This document shows, one piece after another, positions 16,235 to 22,018 of a DNA stretch of 22,018 bases; the stretch's first letter is position 1; each line of letters starts with the position of its first letter. The notes beneath the pieces are model-generated. The model was not told where the DNA came from, did not search any database, and saw only the letters and a list, made by a program, of their open reading frames with translations. A program made the translations under genes and the position numbers. The DNA lies in NCBI GenBank assembly GCA_003445735.1, contig DMCR01000143.1, positions 5,927 through 27,944 on the forward strand. The letters run 5' to 3'. The DNA comes from Cryomorphaceae bacterium. Lineage in GTDB: Bacteria; Bacteroidota; Bacteroidia; Flavobacteriales; Schleiferiaceae.

Positions 16235-17047
16235 TTACAGGTTAGTCGTATCCGAAGGTTCTTGGACGGGCGCGGGCGCCTCCGAGGTCAACCATAAGTC
16301 GACAGAGCTCCCCGCGAGCACCATCATATCGGCCTCAAATACTGGGTACTGTCGGTTAACGAATACCTCCGCAGAATCTTGTACTTTGTCGATATAGGTC
16401 ACTGCACCTAAATTCAAACTGTAGGTCATCAAGGCCTGCTTGGCTTGGTCTAAGCGCAATCCCATTAGATCCGGCAAATACATCTCGGCATTGCCTTGAC
16501 CACCACTAACATATAAGGTGAAGTGTGATCCCGTGGGATATAAAGCTTGCTCTTCGGCAATTAGACCTTTGGCATCTATTACCTTCAACACCAAATCATG
16601 GCTCAGATCCGGGACTAGAACGAGAGAGTCGACGACCATGCCCTTCTGTTTGAATTTCGAGGTGACGTACCCCACTAATTGATCTTTGTAATTTGGAAGT
16701 GGATACTTTGGAAGCTTTGAAGGATTGGTGCTCAACATTAGTTTTCGGCCCAATTTTACTTGCGCAAACGCCGCCGGGAAGAGCTCCACTACAGCCCCTT
16801 CCGCAACGCCGGGGACATAATGTGTGCTGTCGATTACCTCAAAAGTGAGTCCCAGCGAATCAATGATTTGGGCAGCCTCTTCCAATGCCATCAAACGAAC
16901 ATCTGGTACTTGCAGCGTCTTGCCGTGCTGCGTCGTACTATTCATCCAGAACAACACACTTCCACCGACAATAATCACAAACAAGCCGCTAAAGAACACT
17001 GTCTTCAAGAAGAGTTTGTTAAAAAGGAATCTGATCCACTGCTTCAT
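16235..17047 (-). CDS. PASTA-domain membrane protein without kinase or transpeptidase
   Basis: 270 residues. A short cytoplasmic N-terminus (MKQWIRFLFNK) leads to one membrane segment at about 14-35, then three extracytoplasmic PASTA repeats: about 44-108 (VPDVRLMALEEAAQIIDSLG), about 112-182, and about 190-255 (LPDLMGLRLDQAKQALMTY), and a Pro-rich tail. PASTA domains bind peptidoglycan stem peptides or lipid II. There is no kinase or PBP domain, so a peptidoglycan-binding or scaffolding role is likely. It is divergent from ddl across a 73-base gap, which fits a cell-wall theme and an arrangement I recall from other Bacteroidota. It is the first gene of the operon and probably leaderless. Confidence 0.92.
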   Translation of the reverse strand: MKQWIRFLFNKLFLKTVFFSGLFVIIVGGSVLFWMNSTTQHGKTLQVPDVRLMALEEAAQIIDSLGLTFEVIDSTHYVPGVAEGAVVELFPAAFAQVKLGRKLMLSTNPSKLPKYPLPNYKDQLVGYVTSKFKQKGMVVDSLVLVPDLSHDLVLKVIDAKGLIAEEQALYPTGSHFTLYVSGGQGNAEMYLPDLMGLRLDQAKQALMTYSLNLGAVTYIDKVQDSAEVFVNRQYPVFEADMMVLAGSSVDLWLTSEAPAPVQEPSDTTNL

Positions 17048-17051
17048 GAGG

Positions 17052-17059
17052 TAAAGATA
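17052..17059 (-). promoter_or_regulatory. Likely -7 element of the PASTA operon (TATCTTTA), 4 bases from ATG
   Basis: On the minus strand TATCTTTA matches five of six defined positions of TAnnTTTG. CCTC separates it from the ATG at 17047. The exact 4-base spacing also seen at copA and pyrE supports it despite the mismatch. Confidence 0.5.
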
Positions 17060-17095
17060 CTTTTTTGGACCCTACCGAAGAAGCTTCCAAAACAT

Positions 17096-17103
17096 TACAT
17101 TTA
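17096..17103 (+). promoter_or_regulatory. Likely -7 element of ddl-coaD (TACATTTA)
   Basis: TACATTTA matches five of six defined positions of TAnnTTTG, 17 bases before the ddl ATG at 17121. It faces away from the PASTA promoter within the same 73-base gap (17048-17120), in which I see nothing else. Confidence 0.45.
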
Positions 17104-17120
17104 CACCAATACAAATCCCT

Positions 17121-18074
17121 ATGAAAACAGTCGTTGTTCTTGCCGGTGGATATTCCACAGAACACCAAATCAGCCTTGCCTCAGGGCGTACTGCTGAGGC
17201 TGCTTTTATCGAGGCGGGTTACAAAGTGCTCTTCGTTGTTTTGAAGAAAGACGGATTTTGGTTGAAGGACCAATTAATCAAGCTCACCGACCTCAGCGCC
17301 GACTTCGTTTTCAACGTCATTCACGGAACCCCTGGCGAAGACGGGCACATCGCAGGAATGCTCGAAGTATTCGGCATCCCTCACAGCACCTGCCCTACCT
17401 TCCAAAGTGCCCTGACCTTCAACAAAGCGCGCTGCAACCAAATCTTGCGCGCCGCTGGCTACGACGTCCCCAAGGGGCAACTCTTCACCCAACTGCCCGA
17501 CCTCGACCTTTTCAGTAGTTGGAACTTCCCAGTATACGTAAAGCCGAACCGCGCCGGATCTAGCTTTGGTGTTACGCGTGTGGAAGCCACCGAAGAACTC
17601 GAAGCCGCCTTTAATTACGCCTTCTCCGAGGACGACGAGGTGCTGGTGGAAGAAGGCGTTATAGGTACAGAGGTGGGATGTGGCGTGCTGCGCTACAATG
17701 GCCAGCAACCAGAGGCTATCGCCATCACCGAAATTGTCCCCACCGAAGCCAAATTCTTTGATTACAAAGCCAAATACGAAGGCAAGAGCCAGGAAATTAC
17801 CCCTGCCCGAATCTCCGATAAAGTCGCAGAAAAAATCAGTGAAATTTCAACCGCAGTGTACGACAACCTCAAACTCGAGGGCATTGTTCGCATCGACTTC
17901 ATCATCACAACTGCGCAGGAGCCGGTAATGATTGAAATCAACAGCATACCGGGCCTGAGCCAAGCTAGCATAATTCCGCAGCAAATTGCACATAGAGGCT
18001 GGAAATTAAGTGAGGTCTTGGCCCAATTGGCCGAAGAATCCATCGCCAGAACCCAAGCCAAAAAGATTGGCTAA
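17121..18074 (+). CDS. ddl: D-alanine--D-alanine ligase
   Basis: 317 residues with an ATP-grasp fold, cytoplasmic. It joins two D-Ala with ATP for the peptidoglycan stem peptide. Motifs: N-terminal AGGYSTEHQISLASG (about 8-22), HGTPGEDG at 68-75, PVYVKPNRAGSSFGV in the ATP-binding part, and the C-terminal metal and substrate motif EINSIPGLSQASIIPQQ. The GLSQASIIPQQ ending, in place of the E. coli type, is the Bacteroidota form. The start ATG fits the MKTVVVLAGG beginning. coaD follows after 9 bases, so the two are co-transcribed. Confidence 0.96.
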   Translation: MKTVVVLAGGYSTEHQISLASGRTAEAAFIEAGYKVLFVVLKKDGFWLKDQLIKLTDLSADFVFNVIHGTPGEDGHIAGMLEVFGIPHSTCPTFQSALTFNKARCNQILRAAGYDVPKGQLFTQLPDLDLFSSWNFPVYVKPNRAGSSFGVTRVEATEELEAAFNYAFSEDDEVLVEEGVIGTEVGCGVLRYNGQQPEAIAITEIVPTEAKFFDYKAKYEGKSQEITPARISDKVAEKISEISTAVYDNLKLEGIVRIDFIITTAQEPVMIEINSIPGLSQASIIPQQIAHRGWKLSEVLAQLAEESIARTQAKKIG

Positions 18075-18083
18075 CTTCGAACC

Positions 18084-18542
18084 ATGTCTAGAATTGCACT
18101 CTTCCCAGGATCTTTCGACCCCATCACCCTGGGGCATGTAGATATTATTGAACGGGCCGTCCCCCTCTTCGATGAGATCAAAATCGCCGTAGGAACGAAC
18201 AGCGCGAAAAACTACCTCTTTTCGCTTGAGCAACGCGTCCAATGGATCGAGCAGACCTTCGCGCATGAACCCAAGATTAGCGTCATTACCTACGAAGGTT
18301 TGACCGTTGATTTTGCAAGGGAGCAAGGGGTCCAATTCTTATTGCGCGGCCTTCGCAACCCTGCAGATTTTGAGTTTGAAAAAGCAATCGCTCAAGCCAA
18401 CCGCGAGATGGTGCCAGATTTAGAAACTGTCTTTCTTCTCACTAGTGCGCGCTACGCATACATCAGCTCAAGCATCGTTCGAGAAGTCTACAACCACGGC
18501 GGCGATTTGCAGAAATTCGTACCCGTAACTGTGCAACCTTAA
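18084..18542 (+). CDS. coaD: Phosphopantetheine adenylyltransferase
   Basis: 152 residues, the usual length. The N-terminal nucleotidyltransferase motif FPGSFDPITLGH includes the T/HxGH site at residues 15-18. RGLRNPADFEFE and the C-terminal ISSSIVREV are the other family motifs. It transfers AMP from ATP to 4'-phosphopantetheine to make dephospho-CoA, the penultimate CoA step. It lies 9 bases behind ddl. Its TAA stop overlaps the stop of the convergent NUDIX gene in TTAA (18539-18542), as at the MATE/M3 junction. Confidence 0.97.
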   Translation: MSRIALFPGSFDPITLGHVDIIERAVPLFDEIKIAVGTNSAKNYLFSLEQRVQWIEQTFAHEPKISVITYEGLTVDFAREQGVQFLLRGLRNPADFEFEKAIAQANREMVPDLETVFLLTSARYAYISSSIVREVYNHGGDLQKFVPVTVQP

Positions 18543-19153
18543 GCTTCCTGGGTAAATTTTTCGAAGGTCTCAGTCAGACTATTGTAGGTGGGTAACTCCG
18601 CCATACGCTCCTTTAACAGTGCCGGCGACGCCCAATATACGGCCGTAATGCCCTCATCAATCTGTGGCTTGAGCTTCTTAGAATAATTCGTCAACATGGG
18701 GTACCAATAAGTCGTCTTAAGCGTGTATCCACCTCTATTTAGATAGCAATGGTATGTGCGAACGGCTGGACCGGTAATCTTGCATTGCTTCACATGACAT
18801 TCCTCTTGCACCTCGCGAACGGCACATACTTCCACGGTTTCCTTGGACTCTAATTTGCCTTTAGGCATATCTAATTTTCCGTTACGCTCAATAACGAGCA
18901 ACTCACCTGCCTCATTGCGTACCCAACCACCAGCAGCAATAACACGCTGATGTAAGGTCATAAAGTAGGCCCAGAACACATGATTCTGCCCTATCTCAAA
19001 AGTCCGGGTTTCCGATCCGTTATAGCACTCTTTCAACCAGCGTTTTACGCTTTTTAGTGTGAGTAAGGTGTTGATAAAATCAGGAGCTTCCTGGCCCGGA
19101 ACCGGGACTAGGATGGCGCCCCTAATGAAAACTTTCACGTAATTTTGCAGCAT
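18539..19153 (-). CDS. NUDIX hydrolase family protein with an N-terminal extension
   Basis: 204 residues from MLQNYVKVF (19153). About 68 N-terminal residues have no motif I recognise, and the NUDIX domain follows. The Nudix box is G99-x5-E105-x7-R113-E-V-Q-E117-E118-C-H120-V: the metal-binding Glu residues are all present but the usual Gly is His120. It would hydrolyse a nucleoside diphosphate linked to some group; the substrate is unknown. A longer frame to 19216 would run into pyrE and lacks support. The start codon shares two bases with the pyrE start on the other strand. The pairing with pyrE is one I recall from flavobacteria. Confidence 0.92.
   Translation of the reverse strand: MLQNYVKVFIRGAILVPVPGQEAPDFINTLLTLKSVKRWLKECYNGSETRTFEIGQNHVFWAYFMTLHQRVIAAGGWVRNEAGELLVIERNGKLDMPKGKLESKETVEVCAVREVQEECHVKQCKITGPAVRTYHCYLNRGGYTLKTTYWYPMLTNYSKKLKPQIDEGITAVYWASPALLKERMAELPTYNSLTETFEKFTQEA
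19140..19147 (+). promoter_or_regulatory. -7 promoter element of pyrE (TAATTTTG), 4 bases from ATG
   Basis: TAATTTTG matches TAnnTTTG fully, and CAGC separates it from the ATG at 19152. It lies inside the first codons of the NUDIX gene on the other strand. The spacing equals that at copA and the PASTA gene. Confidence 0.6.
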
Positions 19154-19793
19154 GATACAAAACAAACAAGTGGCACTCAAAATAGCTGAGAGCCTATTGC
19201 AAATTAAAGCAATCAAATTACAACCGGAAAAACCATTTACATGGGCTAGTGGATGGAAAAGTCCAATTTATTGTGATAACCGACTCACCTTAAGTTTTCC
19301 CACCATTCGCAACTACCTAAAAATTGAGTTCGCCAAGCAAATTGAGGAGATCTACGGAAAACCAGATTACATCGCAGGTGTAGCCACTGGAGCCATCGCC
19401 ATCGGCGTGCTTGTTGCCGAATACATGGGCGTTCCCTTCATCTATGTTCGCGACAAAGCGAAAGGCCACGGGCGCCAAAATCAGGTTGAAGGATTTTTCG
19501 AGCCAGGCAGTAATGTCGTTGTCATTGAAGACCTTGTATCTACTGGCGGATCTTCCCTTAAAGCAGTTGCCGCACTCAAAGAAGCCGGCGCACGAGTTTT
19601 GGGTATGTTGGCCATCTTTACCTATGATTTTCAAGTCTCTCGAGACAATTTCGAAGAATCAGGCGTTCGCTTGAACACGCTAAGTGATTACCACCACCTA
19701 TTGGAGCTAGCCGAAGAACAAGGTTCTATTCTACCCAATCAGTTAGATATGCTAAAAGAATGGCGAGTGGAACCATCCCGTTGGGGCCAATAA
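19152..19793 (+). CDS. pyrE: Orotate phosphoribosyltransferase
   Basis: 213 residues, standard size, cytoplasmic. It makes OMP from orotate and PRPP in pyrimidine synthesis. Motifs: FTWASGWKSPIYCDNR near the N-terminus, the flexible catalytic loop KAKGHGRQN (102-110) and the PRPP-binding motif VVIEDLVSTGGSS (123-135). The ATG at 19152 is supported by the expected family start (IAESLLQIKAIKLQPEKPFTW) and by the promoter -7 element directly upstream. Its TAA stop directly abuts the birA stop on the other strand. Confidence 0.97.
   Translation: MIQNKQVALKIAESLLQIKAIKLQPEKPFTWASGWKSPIYCDNRLTLSFPTIRNYLKIEFAKQIEEIYGKPDYIAGVATGAIAIGVLVAEYMGVPFIYVRDKAKGHGRQNQVEGFFEPGSNVVVIEDLVSTGGSSLKAVAALKEAGARVLGMLAIFTYDFQVSRDNFEESGVRLNTLSDYHHLLELAEEQGSILPNQLDMLKEWRVEPSRWGQ
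19158..19165 (-). promoter_or_regulatory. Possible -7 element of the NUDIX gene (TTGTTTTG), 4 bases from ATG
   Basis: On the minus strand TTGTTTTG matches five of six defined positions, with TATC before the ATG at 19153. It lies inside pyrE codons 3-5. It would mirror the pyrE promoter around the shared CATG. Confidence 0.35.
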
Positions 19794-20558
19794 TTACTCC
19801 GAATATGGATTAACCCACCTGACGGTATCGAGGTCATAATGCGCCACAGTACCGTCTTTTAATTCTAAGCCCAAGTGGCCTGAGGGCTGAACATAGGCCA
19901 CTCGAGCCTCAAACTGCACCCCATCAACCATATAGTTTTGCCACTGATTACGACCCCATAATAATTGGTCGTAGTCCTTTCTCAACGCAGGAACATCCGC
20001 AAACTCGAGGGCCTGCGGTCGCAAGGCCGCAATAATCTCCTGAACCCAATGCATCACTTCGCCCTCCACGCCAAGGGTTTCCATAGAAATACTATGGGCC
20101 AAATCTGTTTGCGATGCACGCACATTAATACCTAAACCCAATACCGAGCTTTTAATTCCCGAAGAACCCCAATGATTCTCAATGAGCATACCGCCTAATT
20201 TCCGATCGCCTACCATCAAATCATTGGGCCATTTGAAAGCTACCAAAGCGGGGAGGACAGAAGATAATCGGCTACAAATCCATCTATTTACATCGAAACT
20301 CTCCTTCACCGGCAAGGGCCAACGCAATAAAACCGACAAAAGCACCGAATTTCCTGGGGAATCGTGCCACTTTGACACACCGCGTCCCCTACCTTTGTCC
20401 TGAGAAGCCGCGACCACAGCGCTAAGGTGCGCCATATCCGGGTTTTCTTGTAATTTACGCTTTAATTCCAGCTGTGTGCTGTCGACGCGTTCGAGCCAAT
20501 AAATAGTCTCAATATCCTGCATTAGGGCCTGTTTTATTGCTTGTACCGAAGATGGCAT
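19794..20558 (-). CDS. birA: Biotin--[acetyl-CoA-carboxylase] ligase, no repressor domain
   Basis: About 254 residues from MPSSVQAIKQ. It adenylates biotin and attaches it to the biotin carboxyl carrier. Motifs (this numbering): WLERVDSTQ (21-29), the biotin/AMP loop GRGRGVSKW (56-64), catalytic KWPND (Lys109), GGMLIE and GLGINV. It has no N-terminal helix-turn-helix, so it is a plain ligase and not a biotin-operon repressor. In the loop, the E. coli form GRGRRGRKW has a second Gly where this protein has Val61. The start is uncertain: ATGs at 20594, 20558 and 20522 are in frame. I prefer 20558, since 20594 leaves 2 bases to rsfS; 20522 gives 242 residues, a common family length. Confidence 0.93.
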   Translation of the reverse strand: MPSSVQAIKQALMQDIETIYWLERVDSTQLELKRKLQENPDMAHLSAVVAASQDKGRGRGVSKWHDSPGNSVLLSVLLRWPLPVKESFDVNRWICSRLSSVLPALVAFKWPNDLMVGDRKLGGMLIENHWGSSGIKSSVLGLGINVRASQTDLAHSISMETLGVEGEVMHWVQEIIAALRPQALEFADVPALRKDYDQLLWGRNQWQNYMVDGVQFEARVAYVQPSGHLGLELKDGTVAHYDLDTVRWVNPYSE

Positions 20559-20596
20559 ATGTTTTGGTAATTTAAGCACAAATAGAACACTCATTC

Positions 20597-20968
20597 ATGC
20601 ATCAAAAACCCGAAGCCTCTTCGGAGCTCCTTAAAAAATTTGTGGTGAACGGCCTTCAACAGATAAAAGGCGAGAATATTACCATCATGGACTTACGGAA
20701 AATTGAAAACGCAGTGACGGATTTCTTCGTCATCGCGGAGGGTAATTCCAACACTCAAGTAAACGCATTACAAGAAAGCGTGCACAAAATGGTCCGTGAA
20801 AATGTTGGAGATAAACCATGGCATGTAGAAGGCCGTGAAAATGCCGAATGGATTTTGATGGATTACGTTAATGTGGTAGTTCATATTTTCCAAAATGGCA
20901 TCCGCGAATTCTACGATTTAGAGAGCCTTTGGGGAGATGCAGATGTGCATACATTAGAAAACTTATAA
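20597..20968 (+). CDS. rsfS: Ribosome silencing factor RsfS
   Basis: 123 residues, the usual length of the RsfS/Iojap/C7orf30 family. The conserved stretches DFFVIAEGNSNTQVNAL and PWHVEGRENAEWILMDYVNVVVHIF, then REFYDLESLWGDA, are clear. It binds uL14 on the 50S subunit and blocks subunit joining in starvation. It lies just upstream of ftsH (7 bases), the usual order in Bacteroidota as I recall it, and divergent from birA. A weak -7-like TAATTTAA is at 20568-20575, 21 bases before the ATG; I do not count it as a firm promoter. Confidence 0.96.
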   Translation: MHQKPEASSELLKKFVVNGLQQIKGENITIMDLRKIENAVTDFFVIAEGNSNTQVNALQESVHKMVRENVGDKPWHVEGRENAEWILMDYVNVVVHIFQNGIREFYDLESLWGDADVHTLENL

Positions 20969-20975
20969 CAGCAAA

Positions 20976-22018
20976 ATGGCCGAGAATCCCAACCAAAAAC
21001 AAATTGATAAGCTGAAAAAACAGTTTGCCAAAAACGCCAACGATAAAAAAGGTGGTGATCCGAAGAAACCAAAGAGTCCTCTCTTCGGCTTCTACTGGGT
21101 GTACATCGCAATTTTTGCTCTATTCATCGGGATGCAAATCTTTAGTGCGGTAAGCTTTAGTGCAAAAACCTCAAACTACCAGGAGTTTGAAATCGCATTA
21201 GAATTAGGCGATGTCGATCGCGTCAAGATCATAAACGAGAAAAAGATCCAGGTCTTTATCAAGGAGGACGCGCTGAAAGATTCGGAGCGATACGAGGAGG
21301 TACGCAGCTCCAACTTGAGCAAAGAAGTCAATCCGGGTCCACACTACATCTTCGAGATGCCTTCACAAGCCTTCGAAGACCGCATCAAAGATTACTACAG
21401 CATGCATTCTGGTGAAAAGCAAATTGCCGTGAACTATGAAACTCAAGACAACTTCTTGGGCGATATCATATCATGGGTACTTCCACTAGTGCTCATGATT
21501 GCCGTATGGATGTTTTTGATGCGAAGAATGTCGGGCGGCTCCCCAGGCGGCGGTGGCAGTCAGATTTTCAACATAGGAAAATCACGTGCCAAGGTATTCG
21601 ACAAAGATACTGAGGTGAAAACGACCTTCAATGAAGTAGCGGGAATGACCGGTGCGAAGGAAGAGGTACTTGAGATTGTAGACTTCTTGAAAAACCCGAA
21701 AAAATACACTGAACTCGGCGGCCGCATTCCCAAAGGTGTTATGCTTTCAGGGGCCCCAGGAACCGGTAAGACCCTTCTCGCTAAAGCGGTGGCTGGCGAG
21801 GCGAAGGTGCCGTTCTTCTCACTTAGTGGTTCAGATTTCGTAGAGATGTTCGTAGGTGTCGGTGCCTCTCGTGTGCGTGACCTATTTAAACAAGCGAAAG
21901 AAAAATCTCCATGTATCATTTTCATCGATGAAATCGATGCCATTGGCCGTGCCCGTGGCAAAAACAACTTTACCGGAGGAAATGACGAGCGGGAAAACAC
22001 CTTGAACCAACTCTTGAC
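20976..22018 (+). CDS. ftsH: ATP-dependent zinc metalloprotease FtsH, 3' end cut by window
   Basis: The frame from the ATG at 20976 (MAENPNQKQIDKLKK) stays open to the window edge: 347 codons plus two bases. A Lys-rich cytoplasmic N-terminus of about 36 residues precedes the first membrane segment (37-59). A periplasmic domain and the second membrane segment (163-184) follow, then a Gly-rich linker and the AAA+ domain with Walker A GAPGTGKT (259-266), pore loop FVGVG (292-296) and Walker B IIFIDE (314-319). The second Walker A residue is Ala where most FtsH proteins have Pro. The zinc protease domain (HEXGH) is beyond the window. It degrades misfolded membrane and regulatory proteins. Seven bases separate it from rsfS. 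Confidence 0.96.
   Translation, partial: MAENPNQKQIDKLKKQFAKNANDKKGGDPKKPKSPLFGFYWVYIAIFALFIGMQIFSAVSFSAKTSNYQEFEIALELGDVDRVKIINEKKIQVFIKEDALKDSERYEEVRSSNLSKEVNPGPHYIFEMPSQAFEDRIKDYYSMHSGEKQIAVNYETQDNFLGDIISWVLPLVLMIAVWMFLMRRMSGGSPGGGGSQIFNIGKSRAKVFDKDTEVKTTFNEVAGMTGAKEEVLEIVDFLKNPKKYTELGGRIPKGVMLSGAPGTGKTLLAKAVAGEAKVPFFSLSGSDFVEMFVGVGASRVRDLFKQAKEKSPCIIFIDEIDAIGRARGKNNFTGGNDERENTLNQLL

Noticed and set aside
5706..18542. A 12.8 kb inversion between the two TTAA stop overlaps, suggested by a switch to C-rich plus strand near 5.7 kb.
   Set aside because: Minus-strand genes are expected to make the plus strand C-rich. C-richness also continues past 18.5 kb through the NUDIX and birA genes, and varies within plus genes such as the glycosyltransferase and ddl. 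The pattern follows gene strand and codon use, not clean breakpoints.
20090..20106. Inverted repeat CCATAG/CTATGG in birA as a terminator.
   Set aside because: The stem is only 6 bp, it lies within coding sequence and has no T-run.

Overview
The window looks like a compact chromosomal segment of a Bacteroidota bacterium, most likely a marine-type Flavobacteriia/Cryomorphaceae-like lineage. The evidence is a secreted protein ending in a type IX secretion (T9SS) sorting domain, promoter elements of the Bacteroidota form TAnnTTTG, the general absence of strong Shine-Dalgarno sequences, and a gene order (NUDIX, pyrE, birA, rsfS, ftsH; PASTA protein next to ddl and coaD) that I recall from flavobacterial genomes. 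About 98.6% of the window is coding. No gap between genes exceeds 79 bases, and I see no tRNA, rRNA, CRISPR, insertion sequence or phage gene.

Layout. 1-4098 (+): an ABC exporter pair (ATPase cut at its 5' end, then permease), an AT-rich MscS channel gene and a sigma-54-type response regulator without a DNA-binding domain, all overlapping or nearly touching. 4102-5709 (+): a small acidic protein and a MATE exporter. 5706-7730 (-): an M3 oligopeptidase. 7783-11179 (+): a Cu(I) P-type ATPase, a small HMA protein and a glycosyltransferase, chained by two TAATG junctions. 11180-11731 (-): a small lipoprotein. 11811-17047 (-): a five-gene operon read as PASTA protein, T9SS cargo, RluD, di-haem cytochrome c peroxidase and a YdeI-like protein. 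17121-18542 (+): ddl and coaD. 18539-19153 (-): a NUDIX protein, head to head with pyrE (19152-19793, +). 19794-20558 (-): birA, head to head with rsfS and ftsH (20597-22018, +, ftsH cut by the window edge).

How the genes work together. Most are housekeeping: cell-wall precursor (ddl) with a cell-wall-binding PASTA protein, CoA (coaD), pyrimidine (pyrE), biotin loading (birA), ribosome silencing and modification (rsfS, rluD), protein quality control (ftsH, M3 peptidase) and export (ABC, MATE, CopA). I did not find an obviously new defence or mobile system. The most unusual signals are in the wiring. Every convergent pair has overlapping or abutting stop codons. Three genes, perhaps four, have the promoter -7 element exactly 4 bases before the start codon, which suggests leaderless mRNAs. 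The NUDIX and pyrE start codons overlap in a CATG palindrome.
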